Shown here piece by piece: positions 1 through 6,340 of a stretch of 6,898 bases of DNA (positions within the stretch are counted from its first letter, which is position 1; each line of letters starts with the position of its first letter). Where the stretch lies: assembly GCA_001795035.1 (NCBI GenBank), contig MGMW01000071.1, forward strand, positions 1-6,898, given 5' to 3'. The DNA comes from Chloroflexi bacterium RBG_13_53_26. Lineage in GTDB: Bacteria; Chloroflexota; Dehalococcoidia; UBA2247; RBG-13-53-26. The notes beneath the pieces are model-generated. The model saw nothing but the letters and a program-made list of their open reading frames with translations. It searched no databases and was not told the origin of the DNA. The position numbers and the translations under genes were made by a program.

Positions 1-15
1 AATAATGTTGTATTA

Positions 16-46
16 TTGTCGATTCACCGAAAATGCAGGATATTGT
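16..46 (+). promoter_or_regulatory. Weak sigma-70-like promoter candidate
   Basis: TTGTCG (16-21) and TATTGT (41-46) each match the sigma-70 consensus boxes at four of six positions, but the spacer is 19 nt, longer than the usual 17. Transcription would begin near 53, leaving about 20 nt of leader before the ATG at 74, which agrees with that start. Such partial matches occur often by chance, so this is tentative. Confidence 0.18.
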
Positions 47-60
47 AAATCTATGGACGC

Positions 61-65
61 AGGGA
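61..65 (+). promoter_or_regulatory. Shine-Dalgarno (AGGGA) supporting the start at 74
   Basis: AGGGA sits 8 nt before the ATG at 74, a normal spacing. A second purine stretch, GCAGG, directly abuts the ATG and is too close to act alone. The alternative ATG at 53 has only AGGA 12 nt upstream (37-40), and the ATG at 5 is too near the window edge to judge. This site decides the start chosen for the activase gene. Confidence 0.5.
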
Positions 66-73
66 CAAGCAGG

Positions 74-3000
74 ATGAAGAATAACAAAGAAGATGCAGAA
101 CTTTTCGCAGGCTTCGATGTCGGCAGCAGTTTCGTACACTACGTGGTTCTCGATAAAGATGGAGCCGTCGTATACTCGCCGAAGCCGATAATGCACTTTG
201 CCAACCCTATCGGAGCCGTTAAGGAAGCGTGGCGCGATATAAAGGAACGGTTTGGCAGGGATAGAATAAAGAATACAGCGTTTACGGGAAGCGGGGCGGA
301 AGCTTTCCCGAGTGTGATGCCGGGCGTTACCTACGTGTTCGACAGCGTGGCGATTCCCAAGGGCGCCGCCGCGATCTGTCCGAAGGCGAAGTACATTTTC
401 CACATGGGAGCGAAAGATTCCTACTTCTTTAACCTGAGCAGGATAAACGGCAAGGAGATAATTCAGGAGTGGCGAACCGGCACAAAATGCGGAGGCGGTT
501 CAGGCACACTTATAGAAAAGCAGTGCCGGAGGCTTTTCGAAGGCCTTATTCCCAATCCCGAACTGGAAAATACCTCCTCTGCGAGCGATCAGGAAGAGAA
601 AGAAATTATAAGGATAGCAAACAGGGCGAAGCTGCAGGCAAGGCTCGAGGAAATGTTCCGTAGGGCTGAGCAGGAGGCCGAGAAGTCGACGGAGCCGAGC
701 GAGTTTCTGGCGAGGTGCGGCGTTGTTATTCAGTCCGACCTTATTCACAAGCAGAATGAAGGAGCGAAAAGGGAGGATAATTTATCGGGCCTTTACAGAA
801 CGGTAGCAAGGAACTTCATAATTGACGTTTTGGGCTCCAGGCAGTTCGAGGAACCCGGGGATTTCGACGGCGCTATAGCGACCGGCGGCGTCATGGCGAA
901 TGACCTTATCAGGAAAAACCTCGAGGAGTTCCTTGAGATCCCCATAAGCAGGCCTGGGCATTACTATAACATCGTTGCGATAGGAGCGGCGGTAAAAGGG
1001 ATCGAAGAGAAAAACAGCTTTGTTTTTAATCTCGAGCAACTCGAAAAAATTGCCGCGTACAACAGGGAAAAGAGAAAATACGCACCTGCTCTGTCTGAAT
1101 CACTCGATAAGGTGCACGAGAAAAGCCAGAAACTCACCGGGAGAATAAAGCAGGGAACGGAGGTGGTCCTGGGAATAGACGGGGGCAGCACCACAACCAA
1201 GGGGTCACTGGTCGAGATAAGTACCGGAAAGCTGCTGGATAAACTTTATATCAAAACGCACGGTAATCCCGAGGAGTCGCTTAAGCAGGTTATAAAATAT
1301 CTGAGCAGGCACAAGGACAAGGTTATTGTCAAGGGTGTGGGAGCTACCGGATCGGCGAGAAAACTCTACGAGAAAATTCTTGTCAGCCAGGAAAAAGTAA
1401 GGGCTTTACAGGAAGAAGATATTGAGACTACGGACAGAATAACCGACGAGATAACATGTCACGCTCTCGGGGTCAAGCATTACGATTCCGGCGTCGATAC
1501 CATCTTCGAGGTGGGCGGTCAGGACATGAAGTTTACGAGTTTTGCCCCCGACGGGACGGTCAAGGAAGCGAAGATGAATTATAGCTGCCAGGCCGGTTCC
1601 GGGCAGACTCTCGAAAACATGGCGGATATCATAAACCTTAATGTGGAGAATACTCTGCAGGAGGTTGCCATGAAGGCAGAGAGGGTCCCGATCATCGACT
1701 CGACGTGCGGCGTTTTTATGGAGATGGATGAAAACAGACTGATCGCAGAAGGATTCGGCAAGGAAGAGATCGCCGCTGCGATATTGAGGGGAACGGCGGC
1801 CAGCTATTACTTTAAGTTCGTCGGCGGCTCGGGACACGCCGGCAAAAAATGTTCCGCACAGGGCGGACCGCCCCTTGGGAAGGCTTTTCTTGCCGCCCTG
1901 GCGCAGGTTACGGAAAAACAAATAGAGGCTTACCCTCACAGGGAAATGTTCGGCGCGTGGGGACAGGCGCTGGATATCATTCAAAATATAAAACAGTTGG
2001 AACAGCAGGGCAAAAGATACGGTTCGGCGTTCAGAGGGTGGGGCCTGGTGGATATGCCTTTTGACAAACACAAGGTCTCCTGCAAAGAGCTTTTTAAGGA
2101 AAAATCTTGCGGAATGAGAGACTGCCAGCTCGAAGTCTTTTGCATCGAAGCCGACGAAATCATTACAGGCGGTTTTTGCCCCAGGGGAAACTCCGAGACG
2201 GCCAGAAAGCCGAAAACAGATTATGTCGAAAGATATCATAAGATTTACGAAAAGCATTTCAAAAAACAGGGCTGCCTGCTGAGCGAGCTTCCTTCCATCA
2301 GGGCAAATGACGGCAGCGCGACAACGGTGGGCATAAAGAGAAGCACGGCGACGCTTGGAGAGAAGGGAATATGGAGTGCCGCCCTGTTCAACAAGCTCGG
2401 TTTCTACCCTGTCGTATCACCTAAAACCGATAAGGAAATCGCAAAATTAGGAGTCGACAACTCGAGAACAGAGTTTTGCATAGCGAGGAAGCTCGCTACA
2501 GGACACGCGGATGTATTGAACAGGGACCCGAATATCGAATACCTGTTTAATCCGAGTTTCATCGAGCAGAGAATGGACCGTCCTCCTGATTTGAAATACT
2601 GCATCTACACCGAATCGGAGGGCTACATCTTAAACGATGTTCTTTCTCTCGATAAGAACAAGCAGATTAATCCCATCCTGCACTTCGGAGACCAGGGGCT
2701 TCTCGTCCGCGAGCTGAAGCGTGAGTTCGACAGGCTGGGGTTCGGCCTCACCGACCGGCAGATAATAGACGCCATCGAGTACGCGTACGAAGCGGAGAAA
2801 GAATTCAAAAAAGATCTTTACGCCGAAGGCGACAAGTTCCTCAGGAAGATCGAGACGAACAACGAAAAGGGCTACGTCGGCATCGGCAGAGATTATGTCC
2901 TGCTCGACCCCGAGGCAAGCTCGAACTCCGGGAGTATGTTCTCGCAGATAAGAGGCTTGAATTACATCCCGCAGTTATTTCTGGAGCACAAATTCGCCGA

Positions 3001-4762
3001 TATCCGGCTCGAAGAGGTGGTCGAGAATGAGTTCTGGGTCCAAAGCGTAAAAATACTCAAAGCGAATCTGTATGTGGCGGACCATCCCGATCTATACGCT
3101 ATAAGAATGATGAATTTTGCGTGCGGCCCTGACAGCCTTAAAATTTACCAGGAAGAAAAAATTCAGCAGGCCGCGAATAAGCCCATCCTTGTTCTGCTAA
3201 CGGACGCCCAAACCAATAACGCCCCGTTTATTACAAGAACCGAAGCGCACGAGAGGGTCGTCAATCAATGCAAGCAAAGAAAAATAGACATCGAGCAGCT
3301 CAAAAGGCGCTCGCGTGACGGCTCCGAAGATAGGGCCTGGCTGATTCCGAATATGGGCAATGCAAGTTACATCGGCGCCGCGGGGCTGAGATACTTCGGC
3401 GTTACCAGCACGGTTTTGCCGACGAATACGCAGAGGAGCTACGAAGCGGCCAGGAGACACATCTATACGGAAGTCTGCCATCCGCTTAAAGGCGTTGTTG
3501 GTGACGCGATTGCTTTTCTCGAAGAGGAAATTGAACGAAAAGGAAGGCAGCACGTCGAGGACAATTATCTTGTCATGATGCCCACGACGAGCGGCCCGTG
3601 CAGGTTCGGAAAGTACACCGAGCTGATGCGGGAATTCCTTGACAGAGAAGGCCTGCAAAAGATACCCGTGGCCGGCCCGTCATCGGAGACCGATTATCTC
3701 GACATACCATTCCCGAAAAAACTCAGCGTCTCGGAAACGACGAGAATGCAGCAGATGCTGTTTAAGGGAATCAAGGCGTCGGACCTGCTCGAGGACATTT
3801 TCCTGAGATTCAATCCGTACGCGGAAGATAAAGAGGCGATGGCGAATTTGAAGCAGGAGCGGCTCAGCGAGCTGGAAAAGGTTGTCGAAAACGGAGCCGA
3901 AACGCCCCATTTAATAGAGTGGGGCCAAAAAACCGTCTCTATGTTCAAAGACTGTAAGCTGCGGAACCAGGAAAGATTTCCGCTTGTCCTGTACATAGGG
4001 GAGATATATGTTCGCCAGCATGATCCCTGCACGAATTTTGTAATTCGCCAGTTGGAGGAAAGCGGCCTGGAAGTTGTAAGGGATCCTGTCACTGACTGGC
4101 TCGATTACGTTAATAAAATGAATGTAAGAAATGCAAGGAGGGACCTGGGATTGCGGCTCAAAAACCTCGATCTCAGAAGAACGTTGAAATTGGCGGGCAA
4201 GTACTGCAAGTGTATTCTAAAGGCCAAGTATATGTCCTCCGTCGAGCGAAAAATAGCGGGGCCGTTCCACGAAGTTCTTCACGGCAGGCATGTTCTGCCA
4301 AAGCCGATACAGATTATCGACACTTTGGAAAAACAGCACGAGTATCACGGAAATATCGAAGGGGAATCTCCGCTTAGCACGGGCATTGCGTATTATTTCA
4401 TGAATGACCTTACCATGCCGCATGGCGATGCCTATATTTCGGGCATCTTCCATGTAGGACCTTTTACATGCATGCAGGAGGGCGTAGCTACAGCGAAGAT
4501 TGAAGCGATGTCAAAGGAGTTGCGAAAGAGACAGCCGGATTTGGTTTTCCCGATCATTCATGCCTTTTTCGGCGATTCGGCAAGCTCCAATCTTGACTCT
4601 GAGATCGCAGTTTTCACCGAGCAATGCTACCAGAAAAGGGAAATGCTCAGAGAAAAGCATGGTCGTAAGACGCAGAAGCCGGCAGCTCAGGGCGGCATAG
4701 ATATCCGGCCCGTTCCGGCATCGAAGCGCGGCGTAGAGTCTCACAGGCAACTGAAGAGCTGA
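74..4762 (+). CDS. Giant fused 2-hydroxyacyl-CoA dehydratase activase: two ASKHA ATPase domains + DUF2229 + dehydratase-like region
   Basis: Predicted cytoplasmic ATP-driven electron-transfer protein of the BadF/BadG/BcrA/BcrD (HgdC) family. Residues below count from the ATG at 74 (1562 aa). ASKHA domain 1 (about 10-310) has the phosphate-1 motif GFDVGSS (D15), GTKCGGGSG (C139), RCGVVIQSD (C215) and the adenosine-type ATGGVMAN. ASKHA domain 2 (about 365-630) is more canonical: GIDGGSTTTKG (D369), EVGGQDMK (479-486), NYSCQAGSG (C505), STCGVFMEMDEN (C545). In HgdC the two equivalent cysteines per subunit bind a [4Fe-4S] cluster at the dimer interface. A cysteine cluster follows (C670, C679, C684, C690, C702), then a DUF2229-type domain (from about 750, GIKRSTATLG). 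The C-terminal half resembles HgdB-type dehydratase subunits: FACGPDS (C1017), TRTEAH, CHPLKGVVGD (C1135), GPCRFGKY (C1176), GEIYVR, FTCMQEG (C1466). The tail after about 1525 is basic and probably disordered. The start at 74 is chosen because AGGGA lies 8 nt upstream and the ATPase core starts soon after; in-frame ATGs at 5 and 53 lack as good a site, and the frame is open to the left edge. Family assignment is firm; the reaction and substrate are unknown. Confidence 0.93.
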   Translation: MKNNKEDAELFAGFDVGSSFVHYVVLDKDGAVVYSPKPIMHFANPIGAVKEAWRDIKERFGRDRIKNTAFTGSGAEAFPSVMPGVTYVFDSVAIPKGAAAICPKAKYIFHMGAKDSYFFNLSRINGKEIIQEWRTGTKCGGGSGTLIEKQCRRLFEGLIPNPELENTSSASDQEEKEIIRIANRAKLQARLEEMFRRAEQEAEKSTEPSEFLARCGVVIQSDLIHKQNEGAKREDNLSGLYRTVARNFIIDVLGSRQFEEPGDFDGAIATGGVMANDLIRKNLEEFLEIPISRPGHYYNIVAIGAAVKGIEEKNSFVFNLEQLEKIAAYNREKRKYAPALSESLDKVHEKSQKLTGRIKQGTEVVLGIDGGSTTTKGSLVEISTGKLLDKLYIKTHGNPEESLKQVIKYLSRHKDKVIVKGVGATGSARKLYEKILVSQEKVRALQEEDIETTDRITDEITCHALGVKHYDSGVDTIFEVGGQDMKFTSFAPDGTVKEAKMNYSCQAGSGQTLENMADIINLNVENTLQEVAMKAERVPIIDSTCGVFMEMDENRLIAEGFGKEEIAAAILRGTAASYYFKFVGGSGHAGKKCSAQGGPPLGKAFLAALAQVTEKQIEAYPHREMFGAWGQALDIIQNIKQLEQQGKRYGSAFRGWGLVDMPFDKHKVSCKELFKEKSCGMRDCQLEVFCIEADEIITGGFCPRGNSETARKPKTDYVERYHKIYEKHFKKQGCLLSELPSIRANDGSATTVGIKRSTATLGEKGIWSAALFNKLGFYPVVSPKTDKEIAKLGVDNSRTEFCIARKLATGHADVLNRDPNIEYLFNPSFIEQRMDRPPDLKYCIYTESEGYILNDVLSLDKNKQINPILHFGDQGLLVRELKREFDRLGFGLTDRQIIDAIEYAYEAEKEFKKDLYAEGDKFLRKIETNNEKGYVGIGRDYVLLDPEASSNSGSMFSQIRGLNYIPQLFLEHKFADIRLEEVVENEFWVQSVKILKANLYVADHPDLYAIRMMNFACGPDSLKIYQEEKIQQAANKPILVLLTDAQTNNAPFITRTEAHERVVNQCKQRKIDIEQLKRRSRDGSEDRAWLIPNMGNASYIGAAGLRYFGVTSTVLPTNTQRSYEAARRHIYTEVCHPLKGVVGDAIAFLEEEIERKGRQHVEDNYLVMMPTTSGPCRFGKYTELMREFLDREGLQKIPVAGPSSETDYLDIPFPKKLSVSETTRMQQMLFKGIKASDLLEDIFLRFNPYAEDKEAMANLKQERLSELEKVVENGAETPHLIEWGQKTVSMFKDCKLRNQERFPLVLYIGEIYVRQHDPCTNFVIRQLEESGLEVVRDPVTDWLDYVNKMNVRNARRDLGLRLKNLDLRRTLKLAGKYCKCILKAKYMSSVERKIAGPFHEVLHGRHVLPKPIQIIDTLEKQHEYHGNIEGESPLSTGIAYYFMNDLTMPHGDAYISGIFHVGPFTCMQEGVATAKIEAMSKELRKRQPDLVFPIIHAFFGDSASSNLDSEIAVFTEQCYQKREMLREKHGRKTQKPAAQGGIDIRPVPASKRGVESHRQLKS

Positions 4763-4763
4763 G

Positions 4764-4796
4764 ACCTTTTAACGATCGTGCGATCATTAGAAAGGT
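4764..4796 (+). promoter_or_regulatory. Intergenic inverted repeat that covers the downstream Shine-Dalgarno
   Basis: ACCTTT (4764-4769) pairs perfectly with AAAGGT (4791-4796). Inside, AA (4771-4772) pairs with TT (4787-4788), and GATC (4774-4777) pairs with GATC (4782-4785) around a GTGC tetraloop; only C4773/A4786 and a bulged A4789 break the stem. The hairpin fills nearly the whole gap after the activase stop. Its 3' arm is the AAAGG that serves as Shine-Dalgarno for the gene at 4803, so folding would hide it. No T-run follows, which argues against an intrinsic terminator. A dyad DNA operator is an alternative reading. Confidence 0.5.
4791..4795 (+). promoter_or_regulatory. Shine-Dalgarno (AAAGG) of the coiled-coil gene
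   Basis: AAAGG ends 7 nt before the ATG at 4803 and is the only good ribosome binding site in the gap, fixing that start. It is also the 3' arm of the intergenic inverted repeat. Confidence 0.6.
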
Positions 4797-4802
4797 TGAC
4801 AA

Positions 4803-5780
4803 ATGGCTAAAGCGCCGGCCAGGGTGACGCTGCCGGGGAGCTTATATCAGAAAAACGGGCGCTGGTGGTGGAAGGTCGATCTGCCCGGCGGGGATAATCC
4901 AAAAGCAAGAGCACTCAAACCTGCCGGCTCGCGGTGTGCTACGACAGACCATCAGGAAGCCGAAGAAATCGCCCGCGAGATGTGGCGGCTTGCCGTCGAG
5001 GAAGAAGCGAAAGCAAGGGTAACGGCTGAGGCTCTGGCTAAGGCGGAAAGTGCCAACGAAACAGTCCGGGCCAAGGCTGCCGATGCGATTGAAAAAGCTC
5101 GGGCCGATTGTGAAAAAAAGATAAAGGAATGCAGGCGGGCAGTGGCAAGAGCAGAAAATAAGGCGAAAATTCAGGCCGAGGCGAGATTAAGGGCTGAGGA
5201 GGGATATAAGATCCAGACAGAGCAGACGGAAGAATACTACGCAGGCGAAATAGCAAAAATCAAACAGACTATCGAGAAAGCCAAATTAGAATTCGAAGAA
5301 AAGGACAGAGCTTACAAAGAGGCACTGGCCGAAGCCCAGGAAAAGGCAATGGCCGAAGCCCGGGCCAGACAAGAGGCAGAATCGAGGGCCCAGGCCGAAG
5401 TGAAGTTGAGAGTCGAGGCCGAGCAAACTGCCGCTCAGGAAATCATCGCAAGGCAGGAAGCCGAAGCAAGAGCACAAAATGAGGCCGAATTGAGATCGGC
5501 AGCGGAACAAAGGGCCGAGGCACAAGCCGAAGCGCGCGCTCAGGCCGAGTCGAAAGCGAGAGAAGAGGCAACTTTGAGAGAACAGGCCGAACAGCGAGCC
5601 GGCTCCGAAGCTCTGGCAAGGGCGGAAGCGGAAGCAAAACTGAATGAGATTCTTGAGAGTATGAAGAGAACCGGCACGTGTGAATGCTGCGGCAGGAAAG
5701 ATGTTCCGGAAAATGATATGGCTAAAATCGATTCCGGCCAACAGCTCTGCCCCGATTGCCTCAGGATGTTGAGGGGATAA
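4803..5780 (+). CDS. Unknown protein: integrase-arm-like N-terminus, long coiled coil with 28-residue repeats, C-terminal zinc knuckle
   Basis: A 325-residue soluble protein with no signal peptide or membrane segment; I do not recognise a named family. Residues 8-60 (GSLYQKNGRWWWKVDLPG, then a basic stretch and an EAEEIAREMW helix) look like the small beta-hairpin plus helix arm/AP2-like DNA-binding module at the N-terminus of phage-type tyrosine recombinases; no recombinase catalytic domain follows. Residues about 60-285 are continuous charged Ala/Glu/Arg/Gln helix with few breaks, predicted coiled coil, with a tandem 28-residue repeat from 188. The end carries CECCG (C293, C296) and CPDC (C316, C319), two CxxC pairs 19 residues apart, a zinc-ribbon or treble-clef-like layout. 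The gene lies 40 nt after the activase on the same strand, so co-transcription is possible, but a hairpin masks its Shine-Dalgarno. The reading frame is secure; a DNA- or nucleoid-associated or scaffolding role is only inferred. It could also be a structural coiled-coil protein whose N-terminal similarity is superficial. Confidence 0.8.
   Translation: MAKAPARVTLPGSLYQKNGRWWWKVDLPGGDNPKARALKPAGSRCATTDHQEAEEIAREMWRLAVEEEAKARVTAEALAKAESANETVRAKAADAIEKARADCEKKIKECRRAVARAENKAKIQAEARLRAEEGYKIQTEQTEEYYAGEIAKIKQTIEKAKLEFEEKDRAYKEALAEAQEKAMAEARARQEAESRAQAEVKLRVEAEQTAAQEIIARQEAEARAQNEAELRSAAEQRAEAQAEARAQAESKAREEATLREQAEQRAGSEALARAEAEAKLNEILESMKRTGTCECCGRKDVPENDMAKIDSGQQLCPDCLRMLRG
5364..5651 (+). repeat. 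Tandem 84-bp (28-residue) coding repeat, three full units plus a partial fourth
   Basis: Units start at 5364, 5448, 5532 and 5616 (protein residues 188, 216, 244, 272). Each full unit is exactly 28 residues, four heptads, opening with ARQEAE or ARAQAE, with LR at positions 15-16 and AEQ at 19-21. The fourth unit stops after about 12 residues (ARAEAEAKLNEI). A more diverged relative (ARAENKAKIQAEARLR) lies upstream near residue 115. The DNA copies have diverged, so the expansion is not recent. Confidence 0.75.
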
Positions 5781-5784
5781 GGTG

Positions 5785-5827
5785 CCGGCGAAAGATTCCG
5801 GTCTTTCATTTCACAAATCGAAATGAG
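5785..5827. terminator. Two adjacent small hairpins between convergent genes, possible bidirectional terminator
   Basis: The 51-nt convergent gap contains GAAAGA (5790-5795) pairing with TCTTTC (5802-5807) around the loop TTCCGG, and CATTTC (5807-5812) pairing with GAAATG (5820-5825) around ACAAATC. The two share C5807. They sit where both converging transcripts must end, but the stems are short and AT-rich and no clear T-run follows on either strand, so termination is inferred from position more than from strength. Confidence 0.35.
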
Positions 5828-5831
5828 CACA

Positions 5832-6314
5832 TCAGCACATTTTTTCCAACAGCTCTTTTCTGGCGCGGACTCGCAGTTTGGCGTGCTCGTAGCGTAGTTT
5901 TTCCTGGTCTGTTTCGGGCAGTATCGGCAGAGCGGGGGTCGGCTTCTTGTTTTTGTCCAGGGCTACAAACGTCAGGTGGGCGGTTGTAGCGATAGCTTGC
6001 TCGCCCGTATACGGGTCTTCTCGGGTGACCTGGACGCCCACTTCCATTGACGAACGGCTGACGTAATTTACAGAGGCCCTCAGGGCGACGTGGTCCCCGA
6101 TACGGATCGGCTCTTTGAATGCCAGCGAGTCGATGCCGGCGGTGACGACTTCCTTGCCGCAGTGACGTTGTGCCGCCATTGCCGCGACCATGTCGATCCA
6201 CGCCATAATCACGCCGCCGAATGCCGTGCCGTGAGGATTAGCCTGATGGGGCATAATCAGATAGCGAGTCTCGACCGCACTTTCTTTTGGGCTTTTGCCT
6301 TTTTTCTTTGTCAT
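5832..6314 (-). CDS. Hotdog-fold acyl-CoA thioesterase (YciA/ACOT7-type)
   Basis: Predicted cytoplasmic enzyme of 160 residues that hydrolyses acyl-CoA thioesters to free acid and CoA. The hotdog core is clear: the strand RYLIMPHQANPHGTAFGG is followed by the central helix IMAWIDMVAAMAAQRH. N26 and D41, 15 residues apart, match the catalytic Asn/Asp pair of the YciA/ACOT7 family. Further family features are GIDSLAFKEPIRIGD and VNYVSRSSMEVGVQV, then a C-terminal charged helix with several Arg residues, usual in this family. The length is typical for a single-hotdog member, and such enzymes assemble as hexamers or tetramers of dimers. It begins 26 nt after the stop of lemA on the same strand, so the two are probably one operon. 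No strong Shine-Dalgarno is seen; the leader is A-rich with only a distant GGG. Substrate chain length cannot be told from sequence. Confidence 0.92.
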   Translation of the reverse strand: MTKKKGKSPKESAVETRYLIMPHQANPHGTAFGGVIMAWIDMVAAMAAQRHCGKEVVTAGIDSLAFKEPIRIGDHVALRASVNYVSRSSMEVGVQVTREDPYTGEQAIATTAHLTFVALDKNKKPTPALPILPETDQEKLRYEHAKLRVRARKELLEKMC

Positions 6315-6340
6315 TGTTTTTTTAAACCCGCGTCTTATTG

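Noticed and set aside
5..73. N-terminal extension of the activase from the ATG at 5 (or 53)
   Set aside because: The extra residues are Cys/Tyr-rich, unlike the start of an ASKHA domain. AGGGA 8 nt before the ATG at 74 gives a better start, though the longer form cannot be excluded.
1406..2257. A 283-residue open frame on the minus strand inside the activase gene
   Set aside because: It is antisense to the well-supported second ATPase domain, shows no recognisable motif, and has Cys/Phe/Arg-rich composition typical of a reverse-strand shadow.
3197..3658. Minus-strand frame of 153 residues inside the dehydratase-like region
   Set aside because: It is antisense to conserved motifs of the activase fusion, with no ribosome binding site or recognisable domain.
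4796..4801. Perfect TTGACA match as a -35 promoter element
   Set aside because: It overlaps the Shine-Dalgarno and ends just before the ATG at 4803; transcription from it would start inside the gene, and I saw no convincing -10 element for it.
5286..5741. Minus-strand frame of 151 residues with repetitive Phe/Gly/Leu/Cys sequence
   Set aside because: It is the reverse complement of the Ala/Glu/Arg repeat codons of the coiled-coil gene; its apparent repeats come from those repeats.
5806..6201. Minus-strand frame of 131 residues overlapping the thioesterase
   Set aside because: It is an out-of-frame shadow on the same strand as the thioesterase, Arg/Pro-rich and without domain features, while the thioesterase frame carries full family motifs.
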